A stretch of DNA of 64,000 bases, from assembly GCF_010614725.1 (NCBI RefSeq), contig NZ_JAAEHL010000002.1, positions 186,001 to 250,000 on the forward strand, given 5' to 3'. Under the pieces are notes generated by a model. It did not search any database. It was not told where the DNA came from and saw only the letters and a list, made by a program, of their open reading frames with translations. The DNA is from Flavobacterium ajazii. Its GTDB lineage: Bacteria > Bacteroidota > Bacteroidia > Flavobacteriales > Flavobacteriaceae. Positions 54,696 through 63,399 of the stretch are shown in pieces. Positions within the stretch are counted from its first letter, which is position 1, and each line of letters opens with the position of its first letter. The position numbers and the translations under genes are program-made.

Positions 54696-56163
54696 TTACG
54701 CTGTCATTTTTCACAGATACGGAATCTGCTTTGGGGTTTCTAATCACTTTTGGCTTTACACTTAAATCACGCTTTTCACGTAAAGCTTTATATTGTTCGT
54801 ATCCTTTATTTAACTGATTATACAGCAAATTACCAATTGCTTTTGCTCCACGCTGATTAAAATGCGTATAATCTTTATTGGCTCTGGCCGGAGATTCATC
54901 AACCCATTTTACCATTGATCCGTCACCGCCCATCAACATATATAAATTTACAAAACCTGATTCGGTTTCAAGAGCATATTTCTTTTGTGATTTCATCAAA
55001 GGAACAACCGCAGAATCGGTTTTCATTTCCAAATCGTACTTCGTTGACTTATCCGCTGTCGAAACAATCAAAATAGAAACTCCCGGGAAAGACTCCTTTA
55101 TTTTATTTACTGCCTTTGTCATTCCTCTTTCGTACCATGAGTAATTTTTGGTTCCGTAATTCAGTACATTGGTTCCGTAATGCAAAATAATCAAATCGTA
55201 TTTCAGATTATTATTAAAAGCCTGCATCACATTCGCATTAAATATTGAAAGTGGCAATCCTGAATTTCCTCTTTGCGAAAAATTATCTACGTGAACACCG
55301 CTTCCGTTATCAAAATTAAATCCGAAAATCGGAATTGAATCTGCATGAACAAAATTTGCTTTAAAAGATTTTATGCTTCCTGAAGTAACTTTTAGACTGT
55401 TTACCAAATTAGACGGATTCAGGTTTTTTCGAAGCGTGTCTTTTCCAATAATAAAATTCACATTTCCTTTTTTAGACGATCTTCCGTAAAATAAAGTTGG
55501 ATTGTCTAAAGTTGTCGAATATTTATTGGTTCCGGCCTCATATTGTACCCAGGTCACATTGTTTTTATCATTTGCAAAAAACACATGACCGTTTACACCA
55601 AATGGACTGGCTGGTCTTTTTACATTCAGGTAAGATTGTGTTTTCCAGTTTTTAGAATAAGTAGATTTTACAGAACCACGAGATGCAGCCGACTCCGAAG
55701 ATATCGAAACAAAACCAACTCCATGTCCTCCAAAACGCTCCTGATAATTGGTACGAACGTCCTGCACGATCAAATCGCCATCTGTCATTGAATCGCCATA
55801 ATAAGCAATCCTTACATTTTGCCCCGGATTTTTCTCTAACTGATATAATTTTTCGTAAAACGAAATCAGATATTGATACCCTTTGTATTCATCAAAAGTT
55901 TCAGATGGAAATTCGATTCCTTCAATATTTTCATAAACGATTTCTTCTGCTCCTTCAGCATCAGTTCCATTGATACTATCGTTTACACTTAAAGAATCTT
56001 TAGCTACGGCTTCTAAAAGCAAACTATCTATAAGAACGTTTTTAGAGTTCATTTTACTTTCAGAAAAAATTTTGTCCGGTAAAACTTGTTTAAATCCAAC
56101 GAAAGCAACAACAGCAATAGCAACAATGGCAAAAGACTGAAAAAAATATGGTTTTGTATTCAC
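54688..56163 (-). CDS. SGNH-fold exported protein
   Basis: The 491-residue protein has an N-terminal membrane anchor (about 8-26) and an outer domain with Ser125 in RIAYYGDSMTDGD, ILHYGTNVLNYG and the Asp/His pair in KDYTHFNQRGAKAIG. Between about 180 and 300 lies a CBM-like insert. A Ser/Lys-rich tail closes it. It is the first gene of the MBOAT operon. A perfect TATCTTTG box on the minus strand lies at 56249-56256, 86 bases before the start. Confidence 0.88.
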   Translation of the reverse strand: MNTKPYFFQSFAIVAIAVVAFVGFKQVLPDKIFSESKMNSKNVLIDSLLLEAVAKDSLSVNDSINGTDAEGAEEIVYENIEGIEFPSETFDEYKGYQYLISFYEKLYQLEKNPGQNVRIAYYGDSMTDGDLIVQDVRTNYQERFGGHGVGFVSISSESAASRGSVKSTYSKNWKTQSYLNVKRPASPFGVNGHVFFANDKNNVTWVQYEAGTNKYSTTLDNPTLFYGRSSKKGNVNFIIGKDTLRKNLNPSNLVNSLKVTSGSIKSFKANFVHADSIPIFGFNFDNGSGVHVDNFSQRGNSGLPLSIFNANVMQAFNNNLKYDLIILHYGTNVLNYGTKNYSWYERGMTKAVNKIKESFPGVSILIVSTADKSTKYDLEMKTDSAVVPLMKSQKKYALETESGFVNLYMLMGGDGSMVKWVDESPARANKDYTHFNQRGAKAIGNLLYNQLNKGYEQYKALREKRDLSVKPKVIRNPKADSVSVKNDSVNE

Positions 56164-56248
56164 TTATTTATTATAAACTTGAAGGTTGAAATTAACAGAA
56201 ATAATCTGAAAAAAAATCCTGTTAATTGTATTTTTAAAAATTGCTGTG

Positions 56249-56256
56249 CAAAGATA
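56249..56256 (-). promoter_or_regulatory. Probable -7 box of the MBOAT/SGNH operon
   Basis: CAAAGATA on the plus strand reads TATCTTTG on the minus strand, an exact match to the -7 consensus 86 bases before the first SGNH gene. No TTG is found at the usual distance. Confidence 0.45.
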
Positions 56257-56374
56257 GAATTAAACATTAATTAAAAATTGTTTTTAAACAATAATGTATA
56301 AACTAAAAAGAAACCGCCTCAGTATTGAGATGATTTCTTCTTTTTCAACGTTCAAAAACAACCGTTTTTCACAA

Positions 56375-57400
56375 TTAATTCTTTTCAAAATACAGATATC
56401 GAGTATTTTTACTGTCACTTAAGTCCCGAAAATGTATTTTAGAATTATTAAACTCAAACAATTTCCACGTACAGTCCAGTTTATGAAGCAAATCTGAACT
56501 AAAGCTTATTTTAAAATCCCTCACACCGTTTACAACTTTAGTTTCCCACTGTCCGGTTTCCGAAACACCTTCTTTTGTCGCAACTACAGATTTATCATTT
56601 TTAAAAACAAAACTATATCCACTATATATGGATGCTTTTTCTGTTTTATCATAAAAACAGGATATATTCCATGATCCATTTGTTATAACTTCTGTAAAAT
56701 CCAAAACAGTCGTATTGTTATCCGGACAATTATCAATTGCATCCTTTATAGCATCCTCGAATTGAGCATTATTCGAAATTGTTTTTGTCTGATTATTATA
56801 ATCTGTAATCGAAACAGGATATTTCAGAGCAATATACTGACTGTCAGTCAGATTTTTTATAAAATTAAAAAACGCCTGATCGCCTGTTATTGACACCGAA
56901 CTTCCTATTTGACTGGCACTGTTATAAATATTGACTGTTATAGGGTAATTAATGTTTAGTCCGTTTATTTTGGATAAAAGATCCGGATAAAGATTCCAAT
57001 AATCTATTAATGCATTAAAATCTGCTTCATTTGGAATATCTTTTTCGATATAGTTATAATAAATCATTGTTACCGGAAAATCTATTTTTACAACATCATC
57101 ATCTGTATAGCTTGCATTAATGTTATCGAATATCTTTTGATAATCTGCCGTAGTATTCACGGCAATATTTTCATTATTTACAGTAACAGTATAAGGTAGT
57201 TTTATGGTACAATAACTCGACTGATCGACCACATTATCTCCTACTGTTTTTACCATAGCAATCCTTTGAAAATAGGATGTAAGCGGAGAATAACTTGTAA
57301 CCGTTTCCTGCGGATTGTAACTCTGTTCATTTATTTCGCTTTGACAAGAGAATAACAGCAGGAAACCTATAATAGGTAAATATTTTTTGAAACGAAACAT
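56375..57400 (-). CDS. Lipoprotein with four tandem repeats and a lipocalin-like end
   Basis: The 341-residue protein has a lipobox LLFSC with acylated Cys19. From about 66 to 230 there are four diverged repeats of 40-45 residues, each starting (L/I)xYPVT or FPVT with a later Tyr-Asn (e.g. IDFPVTMIYYN, INYPITVNIYN, LKYPVSITDYN) and a helix with FxxxI. The last 110 residues (GSWNISCFYD, YSGYSFVFK, GQWETK, WKLFEF, LYFEK) look like a lipocalin-type beta domain. The function is unknown. A sigma-specific promoter points toward it, so it is likely a member of the adjacent ECF regulon. Confidence 0.8.
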   Translation of the reverse strand: MFRFKKYLPIIGFLLLFSCQSEINEQSYNPQETVTSYSPLTSYFQRIAMVKTVGDNVVDQSSYCTIKLPYTVTVNNENIAVNTTADYQKIFDNINASYTDDDVVKIDFPVTMIYYNYIEKDIPNEADFNALIDYWNLYPDLLSKINGLNINYPITVNIYNSASQIGSSVSITGDQAFFNFIKNLTDSQYIALKYPVSITDYNNQTKTISNNAQFEDAIKDAIDNCPDNNTTVLDFTEVITNGSWNISCFYDKTEKASIYSGYSFVFKNDKSVVATKEGVSETGQWETKVVNGVRDFKISFSSDLLHKLDCTWKLFEFNNSKIHFRDLSDSKNTRYLYFEKN

Positions 57401-57516
57401 AGTGATATTTTTACAAAGGTAATCAAATTTAAGAATACAGGTTTCAGCGAATTTTAAGATGGATTATCAAATAATTGAGATTACTTTTTTACTAATAATC
57501 CTTTTCGGTTATACCT

Positions 57517-57549
57517 GAATAAAAACAATTTACTTCACTTTTACCCTAC
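57517..57549 (-). promoter_or_regulatory. Putative ECF promoter, lipoprotein side
   Basis: On the minus strand GTAGGGTAAA (57540-57549) is followed after exactly 12 bases by TGTTTTTATTC (57517-57527). The same pair, with the same spacing, lies at 58123 and 61679. It points toward the lipoprotein gene starting at 57400. Confidence 0.7.
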
Positions 57550-57565
57550 TTAAGTTAAAAAGAAA

Positions 57566-57573
57566 TACTTTTG
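57566..57573 (+). promoter_or_regulatory. Probable housekeeping -7 box of the sigma gene
   Basis: TACTTTTG matches TAnnTTTG, 30 bases before the sigma ATG. It suggests that the sigma gene is transcribed by the main RNA polymerase holoenzyme. The local ECF element at 57540 faces away from it. Confidence 0.5.
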
Positions 57574-57603
57574 CAAATCCCAAATTGAAAGATATTACTG
57601 CTA

Positions 57604-58119
57604 ATGTCAGCCACAAACCAACCAAATACCTGCGATGAAATAATTTTTTCGTCTTTTTTCAAAAGTCATATTAAAGAGCTTCGGAATTTTCTATACTACA
57701 AATTTGGCAATAAAAACCAGGCAGAAGACCTCGCTCAGGAAGCATTTATCAAACTTTGGCAAAATTGTGCTTCGGTACCAATCGAAAAAGCAAAATCATA
57801 CATTTATACTATTGCAAATAACAGCACGCTAAATGAAATTGCGCATCAAAAAGTAGTTTTGAAGTATGAAAAAAACTTCATCGGTTCAGACAGAACCAAC
57901 GAAAGCCCCGAATATCTTCTGGAGGAAAAACAATTTCAGTCCAAACTTTTAAAAGCCATTGAAAACTTAAACGAAAAACAACGTGTAGCTTTTTTGATGC
58001 ATCGAATCGACAAAAAAAAGTATAGTGAAATTGCGGTGGCTCTGGATATAAGCGTAAAAGCTGTTGAAAAACGCATTCATCTGGCTTTGTTAAACTTGCG
58101 TAAAGAAATTGATATATAA
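57604..58119 (+). CDS. ECF RNA polymerase sigma factor (FecI-like)
   Basis: The 171-residue factor has region 2 (FGNKNQAEDLAQEAFIKLWQN) and region 4 (LNEKQRVAFLMHRIDKKKYSEIAVALDISVKAVEKRIHLAL), the pattern of Bacteroidota ECF factors paired with FecR. It is followed 51 bases later by a FecR-type anti-sigma and then an STN receptor, the normal surface-signalling trio. Three copies of a two-block promoter-like element surround the locus. Confidence 0.94.
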   Translation: MSATNQPNTCDEIIFSSFFKSHIKELRNFLYYKFGNKNQAEDLAQEAFIKLWQNCASVPIEKAKSYIYTIANNSTLNEIAHQKVVLKYEKNFIGSDRTNESPEYLLEEKQFQSKLLKAIENLNEKQRVAFLMHRIDKKKYSEIAVALDISVKAVEKRIHLALLNLRKEIDI

Positions 58120-58122
58120 AAA

Positions 58123-58155
58123 GTAGGGTAAATCCAGTTCTAGTTGTTTAATGAT
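58123..58155 (+). promoter_or_regulatory. Putative ECF promoter of fecR-receptor
   Basis: GTAGGGTAAA (58123-58132), 12 bases, TGTTTAATGAT (58145-58155). The fecR start at 58171 follows after 15 bases. Identical first block and spacing occur at 61679 and, reversed, at 57540. Confidence 0.78.
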
Positions 58156-58170
58156 ACAAGTACCAATACA

Positions 58171-59070
58171 ATGAAAAAAAATCGCTTATTGGCCAAATGG
58201 CTCAACGATGATTTAACGGAGGATGAATTAGCTGAATTTAAAGCGAGTCCGGATTACGAAAAATACCAAAAGATTAAAAACTATACCCAGCATCTGCAAG
58301 TCGATGATTTGGATGAAGATGCTATGCTGTCAAATATTCTTCAACAGAAAAAAGCAGCTCCAAAAGTAGTTCCGTTATATAAAAAATGGATGTTTCGCGC
58401 AGCGGCTATTTTTGTTTTAGCTCTCACAGTTACTTTTGCGGTAAAGAGTTTTGTCCCGGAAACTGAAACTGCCAGTTTTGGGGAGAGAAATACTTTTTTG
58501 TTGCCTGATAATTCTGAAGTCGTACTGAATTCAGGTTCTGAAATAAATTATAAAAAATGGAACTGGAACAACAAAAGACGGCTTAAACTTGAAGGAGAAG
58601 CTTATTTCAGGGTCTCCAAAGGCAGAAGATTTGAAGTTCAGACCGATCTTGGAAAAGTATCGGTTTTAGGAACTCAATTTAATGTCAGAGCCCGAAAAAA
58701 CAGATTTGATGTAATGTGCTACGAAGGCCGTGTAAAGGTAAATTACGGAAGTACACAAATCATTTTAACTCACGGACAAAGCGTTACTTTTCAAAACGGA
58801 AAGCAGTTCAGTACTTCTATAAATTCCTCTAAACCGGAATGGATGGATAATCAAATATTGTTTAACAAAGAAAACATCAAAAATTTACTGGACGAAGTCC
58901 AAAGGCAGTATAATATCACAATCGTATTAAATGCTAAAGATACAACTTCGCTATTTACCGGAAAATTACCGGCTGATGATCTTGATACTGCTTTACAAAT
59001 CATAAGTACAACCTACCATTTGGAAGCGAAAAAAGTATCGGAAAATAAAATAATTTTTGACGAAAAATAG
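58171..59070 (+). CDS. FecR family anti-sigma/sensor protein
   Basis: The protein of about 299 residues starts at the ATG at 58171. An in-frame TTG at 58144 lies within the promoter element and is rejected. The N-terminal cytoplasmic part (about 1-65) binds sigma. A membrane helix lies at about 70-88 (MFRAAAIFVLALTVTFAV). The periplasmic FecR domain follows (TFLLPDNSEVVLNSGSEINY, LEGEAYFRV, VSVLGTQFNVRARK), with a C-terminal STN-binding segment. It transmits receptor occupancy to the sigma factor. Confidence 0.92.
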   Translation: MKKNRLLAKWLNDDLTEDELAEFKASPDYEKYQKIKNYTQHLQVDDLDEDAMLSNILQQKKAAPKVVPLYKKWMFRAAAIFVLALTVTFAVKSFVPETETASFGERNTFLLPDNSEVVLNSGSEINYKKWNWNNKRRLKLEGEAYFRVSKGRRFEVQTDLGKVSVLGTQFNVRARKNRFDVMCYEGRVKVNYGSTQIILTHGQSVTFQNGKQFSTSINSSKPEWMDNQILFNKENIKNLLDEVQRQYNITIVLNAKDTTSLFTGKLPADDLDTALQIISTTYHLEAKKVSENKIIFDEK

Positions 59071-61605
59071 ATGTTGGGCCCCAAACAATTTCATTTTTCG
59101 TTTTTTTTGTTTTTCCTTGTCCTGAACATTTTTGCTCAGGGCAAAGGAAAAACTACATCTTTAAAAAACATTATAATTGATATTGAACAGGAGCATCAGG
59201 TAAATTTTAATTACACCGAAGATAATGTTTCAGGCTTGCAATTAATACCTCCCAAAAAATCATTTTCTTTAGAACAAAAACTGCAATATCTCACACAAAA
59301 AACCAGATTATCTTTTGAAATTTTAGGAAATAAATACATCAACGTTTATAAAAACCTACATAAATCTGAAATAATTTGCGGATATGTTTTTTCTGACACC
59401 GACAAAAAACCCATTGAAAACGCAAACATTCATTTAAACAATGACACAGAGACCATAACAGACTCAAACGGATATTTTGAATTTGAGAAAGATTCAAAAA
59501 ATGTCTTTTCAATAAGCCATGTCGGATTTATAACCCAAAAGGTTTCAGCAGTTCATGCAGATTCTAAAAACTGCCTCAATATTATATTAGAATCTGAAGT
59601 TACAGAACTTGAAGAAATCAAAACCAATCCTATTCTGGCTTCAGGAATTTCTAAAAACAGTGATGGTTCTTTTGAAATTAAACCTAAAAAATTTGGTATA
59701 CTGCCCGGACTTATTGAGCCTGATGCTTTGCAGACCATGCAGCAAATTCCGGGTGTGAACAGTCTTGACGAAAGTGTATCGAGCATCAACGTACGTGGCG
59801 GTACACACGATCAGAATTTATTTTTATGGAACGGAATACGAATGTACCAGACGGGACATTTTTTTGGTTTAATATCCGTTTTTAATCCCAATCTGGCACA
59901 TACTATTTCTATCTACAAAAGCGGGAGTTCTGCTTTTTATGGCGAAAGTGTTTCAAGTGTTGTAGCTATTTCTTCCACACCTGAAAAAACAGAAAAAAAT
60001 AGCTTCAGTGCAGGAATAAATATGATCAATGCTGATATTTATGCCAAATACAATCTTTCTAAAAAGAGCTATATCGAAATTTCAGGACGAAAATCGATTA
60101 CAGATTATGTAGAAACGCCTACTTATAAAGAGTATTTCAATAAGGTATTTCAAAATACTACAATTACCGATTTTTCTCAGAACCAAAATATCAATTATAA
60201 AAGTGACAGGAAATTTGATTTCTATGATGCTACTTTTAAATACGTCCAAAAAATAGGACTCAAAGATCAGCTGATAGTAGATTTGATAACTATAAAAGAC
60301 GATTTAAAAGTCTTTCAGAGTGCTACTTCTTACAACATAATTAAATCAGAAAACAATATTTTACGCCAGCAGAACTATGGTGGAAACCTATCCTGGAAGA
60401 GAAACTGGAATAATTTTAACACAACTAAAATTAATGTTTACAACTCGTCGTATGAACTTTTGGCTAACCAGAGAACTACAAATGAAAATCAAATAGTCAC
60501 GCAGGAAAACACGATTGAGAACAACGGAATTAATCTGGAAAACAACCATACGATTAACTCAAAAATTATTTTTAACAACGGATATCAGTTTAATGAAGTT
60601 GGTATTACCAATCTGGAACGGGTTGATAATCCTAATTTCTACAGTAAAATTAAAGATGTTTTAAAAACGCACTCTTTAATTTTGGAAGGAAAATATAATG
60701 ATACGCTTTCCAGAATAATAGTGAATACCGGAATACGATTAAATTATATTGAAAAATTCAAAAAATTCATTCCCGAACCCCGCGTTCAGATTAACTATGG
60801 CTTTAGCAAAAATCTAAATCTAGAGTTGTTGGGAGAACTAAAAAGTCAAAACTGTCAGCAGATTATTGATTTACAAAAAGATTATTTCGGTATCGAAAAA
60901 AGACGCTGGATTATTTCGAATAATGAGTCAATTCCGATTCAGAGAAGCAGACAGATCTCTTTAAACTTATTTTATAAAAAAAATGACTGGCTGCTGGATA
61001 TCGAAAATTTTTATAAAAAAGTAAAAGGAATTACGACTGCAAGCCAGGGGTTTCAGAACCAGCTGGAATTTGTACGCACAACCGGTGATTATGAAATCGT
61101 AGGGACAGAAATTCTGATTCAAAAAAAGATGAACCACTTTCTTACCTGGCTTAGCTATACCTACAACAACAATAACTACCATTTTTCAAATTATGAATAC
61201 CCTAGTTTCCCGAACAACTTTGAGCTAACTCATACTATTTCGTGGGCTGCGATTTATGAAAAAAACAATTTCAAAATCGCTTTAGGAACCAAATGGTCTT
61301 CCGGCAGGCCAACAACTGCACCGGACATTTCTCAAATCGATCTTTCAGATCCAATTCTGGTTTACAAAAAACCCAACAGTACTAATTTGAATGTCTTTTC
61401 GCAGGTTAATCTTTCCTCTACTTACAAATGGGAAACGGCAAACGGCATTCAATATAAATTAGGAGTATCGATCCTCAACATCCTGAACAGGAAAAATGAA
61501 ATAAGCGAATATTACAGAATAAGCTCCCTTTCTAATTCTATAGAAGAAGTGGACACTTTCTCGCTGCAAAGAACTCCAAATGTGAGTTTCAGGGTTTCTT
61601 TCTAA
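59071..61605 (+). CDS. TonB-dependent receptor with signalling (STN) domain
   Basis: The 844-residue outer-membrane protein starts directly after the fecR stop. It has a signal peptide (to about LFAQG, 22-24), an STN/secretin signalling domain at about 25-92, and a carboxypeptidase-regulatory-like domain at about 97-175. The TonB plug (QTMQQIPGVNSLDESVSSINVRGG) and a beta-barrel ending in Phe (RVSF) follow. It imports a ligand with energy from TonB and signals to FecR. The ligand is unknown; such Fec-type systems often take iron or heme complexes. Confidence 0.93.
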   Translation: MLGPKQFHFSFFLFFLVLNIFAQGKGKTTSLKNIIIDIEQEHQVNFNYTEDNVSGLQLIPPKKSFSLEQKLQYLTQKTRLSFEILGNKYINVYKNLHKSEIICGYVFSDTDKKPIENANIHLNNDTETITDSNGYFEFEKDSKNVFSISHVGFITQKVSAVHADSKNCLNIILESEVTELEEIKTNPILASGISKNSDGSFEIKPKKFGILPGLIEPDALQTMQQIPGVNSLDESVSSINVRGGTHDQNLFLWNGIRMYQTGHFFGLISVFNPNLAHTISIYKSGSSAFYGESVSSVVAISSTPEKTEKNSFSAGINMINADIYAKYNLSKKSYIEISGRKSITDYVETPTYKEYFNKVFQNTTITDFSQNQNINYKSDRKFDFYDATFKYVQKIGLKDQLIVDLITIKDDLKVFQSATSYNIIKSENNILRQQNYGGNLSWKRNWNNFNTTKINVYNSSYELLANQRTTNENQIVTQENTIENNGINLENNHTINSKIIFNNGYQFNEVGITNLERVDNPNFYSKIKDVLKTHSLILEGKYNDTLSRIIVNTGIRLNYIEKFKKFIPEPRVQINYGFSKNLNLELLGELKSQNCQQIIDLQKDYFGIEKRRWIISNNESIPIQRSRQISLNLFYKKNDWLLDIENFYKKVKGITTASQGFQNQLEFVRTTGDYEIVGTEILIQKKMNHFLTWLSYTYNNNNYHFSNYEYPSFPNNFELTHTISWAAIYEKNNFKIALGTKWSSGRPTTAPDISQIDLSDPILVYKKPNSTNLNVFSQVNLSSTYKWETANGIQYKLGVSILNILNRKNEISEYYRISSLSNSIEEVDTFSLQRTPNVSFRVSF

Positions 61606-61678
61606 CTCTAACTATCAGAACGTTATAAAAAACACCTCTGTTTTTTCATCTTTTTTTTACAAAAACAATAATTCTTTG

Positions 61679-61711
61679 GTAGGGTAAACTTTATCAAGGC
61701 TGTTTTATCAT
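61679..61711 (+). promoter_or_regulatory. Putative ECF promoter of the OB-fold/DUF5777/cytochrome operon
   Basis: GTAGGGTAAA (61679-61688), 12 bases, TGTTTTATCAT (61701-61711). It lies 25 bases before the ATG at 61737 and matches the element before fecR at both blocks, so the downstream operon is probably controlled by the same sigma factor. Confidence 0.78.
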
Positions 61712-61736
61712 TGAATCCATTTAAAAAAAATAGAAA

Positions 61737-62126
61737 ATGAAGAAAAAAATAATTGGAACAGCTATGGTAATAACTGCTTTTGGAATTTTCGGTTATTGCT
61801 ACATCTGGTATGGGGGCGCCAGAAATGTAGCAGCCGAAGATGCCGTTTTTACCGTTTCCTCAAAAAGTATTATTGATGAATTTGATTCTAATATTGACAA
61901 ATCAAATACAAAATACCTGGAAAAAGCCATAGCTATCAAAGGAACTGTCAGTCAAATAAATCCAAAGCAAATTATTATAGACAACACCATTGTTTGTGAT
62001 TTGAAAGAATCAGATCCTTCAATCAAAAAAGGGCAGCTTTTAACCCTCAAAGGAAGAGTTGTTGGATATGATGACTTAATGGGAGAATTAAAACTGGACC
62101 AGTGTTCGGTAGTAAATAATAATTAA
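61737..62126 (+). CDS. Membrane-anchored OB-fold protein (tRNA_anti-like)
   Basis: The 129-residue protein has an N-terminal membrane segment (about 5-22) and then a small beta-barrel-like domain: AIAIKGTVSQINPKQIIID, LTLKGRVVGYDDLMGELKLDQC. It resembles PF12869 OB-fold proteins of unknown function. It is the first gene downstream of the third ECF-type promoter. Confidence 0.72.
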   Translation: MKKKIIGTAMVITAFGIFGYCYIWYGGARNVAAEDAVFTVSSKSIIDEFDSNIDKSNTKYLEKAIAIKGTVSQINPKQIIIDNTIVCDLKESDPSIKKGQLLTLKGRVVGYDDLMGELKLDQCSVVNNN

Positions 62127-62136
62127 TAAAATTAAA

Positions 62137-63000
62137 ATGAGGAATTTTTCAGGCTTTTTGCTTCTGTTTTTTTTAACAACAAATCTATTTGCCCAGGATG
62201 ATTTACTGAATCAGCTGGATAGTGTAACATCTAACGAAAAACAAATTGAAATAGCGGCTTTCAAAGGATTGCAGATTGCCAATATGCAGTCTACAAAATT
62301 GCCTGCGAAGGGAGAATGGTACATGCTTGTTTCACATCGTTTTGGCGACTTGTCCGAAGGATTTAATAATTTCTTTGGTTTAGATAATGCCCTGACAAAG
62401 TTTGGTGGAATCTATGGTGTAACAAACTGGCTGAGCTTTGGAGCTACGAGACATACATACAATAAAATTTACGAAATAACAGCCAAATATAAAATGGCCA
62501 ATCAGGAAGTAAACGGATTTCCTGTGACTATTGTAGGATACAATACGATGGATATCAACAGTGCACTGGAAAAAGAGCTGTATCCTAATATAAGATTTTC
62601 GGATCGTTTAGCTTTTACAACTCAATTATTAGTTTCCAGAAAAGTCAGCGAAAAATTTTCTGTCGAATTAGGTCTTATTAATGTCTATAAAAACTTATAT
62701 GACGATGCGCTTGAACAGCAAAACGTATTTTCGGCAGCAGGAGGATTACGCTACAAGATTGCCAAAAGAATGAGTGTTAACCTTGAATATGCTGCCCGCG
62801 TGATTACAGAAGAAAAGGATATAGACCCGTATCATAATCCGCTTACGGTTGGTTTGGATATTGAAACCGGCGGACATGTTTTTCAGCTTGTATTCTCCAA
62901 CAGCCAGCCTATGAATGATGTCGCAGTATTTTCGACCGCTTCAGGGGACTGGACGAAAGGGAAAATTTATTTTGGTTTTAACATGTACAGATCCTTTTAA
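62137..63000 (+). CDS. DUF5777 family outer-membrane beta-barrel protein
   Basis: The 287-residue protein has a signal peptide (to about LFAQD, 22) and a predicted barrel of beta strands: WYMLVSHRFGDLSEGFNNFFGLDNA, WLSFGATRHTYNKIYEI, and a C-terminal FQLVFSNSQPMNDVA ending IYFGFNMYRSF. That terminal Phe fits barrel insertion by the Bam complex. DUF5777 has no proven role. It lies ten bases after the OB-fold gene in what looks like one operon. Confidence 0.82.
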   Translation: MRNFSGFLLLFFLTTNLFAQDDLLNQLDSVTSNEKQIEIAAFKGLQIANMQSTKLPAKGEWYMLVSHRFGDLSEGFNNFFGLDNALTKFGGIYGVTNWLSFGATRHTYNKIYEITAKYKMANQEVNGFPVTIVGYNTMDINSALEKELYPNIRFSDRLAFTTQLLVSRKVSEKFSVELGLINVYKNLYDDALEQQNVFSAAGGLRYKIAKRMSVNLEYAARVITEEKDIDPYHNPLTVGLDIETGGHVFQLVFSNSQPMNDVAVFSTASGDWTKGKIYFGFNMYRSF

Positions 63001-63037
63001 AAGTAACAACTATTTAAGTTAAAAATATTATTTCCAT

Positions 63038-63388
63038 ATGAAAAAGAGTATCCTAATCATACTATTTACCTCTGCAGCATTTTTAGTTTCCTGCACGCCC
63101 CGAACTTACGAAGATATTTCAGAAACAGAGATAAGTACTTCGCCAACTTATACGGCGAATATTGAAGCTGTAATACAAGCAAATTGTGTAGGCTGTCATT
63201 CTGATGGCGGACAATTTCCAACTTTAGAAACCTACGATCAGGTAAAAGATGCTACTCAAAATGGCGATTTAATCTGCAGAATTGATCAGACCCAGTCTTG
63301 CGGGAGCGTAATGCCCAGATCGGGACCTATGCCAAGAGCAACTATTGACATGATTATACTTTGGCAAAAAGAAGGATATAAAAATTAA
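63038..63388 (+). CDS. Lipoprotein with single cytochrome-c heme motif
   Basis: The 116-residue protein has a lipobox LVSC with acylated Cys19 and one CxxCH heme site (C50VGCH54). A candidate Met ligand lies in VMPRSGPMP at 91-99, and extra cysteines at C80 and C88. It is probably an outer-leaflet or periplasmic electron carrier attached by lipid. In such operons of Bacteroidota, cytochrome, DUF5777 and YceI genes occur together, but the partner complex is not known. Confidence 0.85.
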   Translation: MKKSILIILFTSAAFLVSCTPRTYEDISETEISTSPTYTANIEAVIQANCVGCHSDGGQFPTLETYDQVKDATQNGDLICRIDQTQSCGSVMPRSGPMPRATIDMIILWQKEGYKN

Positions 63389-63399
63389 AACTATATAAC

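Noticed and set aside
58144..58170. Longer FecR start at a TTG
   Set aside because: It lies inside the promoter-like element; the ATG at 58171 gives the usual FecR start.
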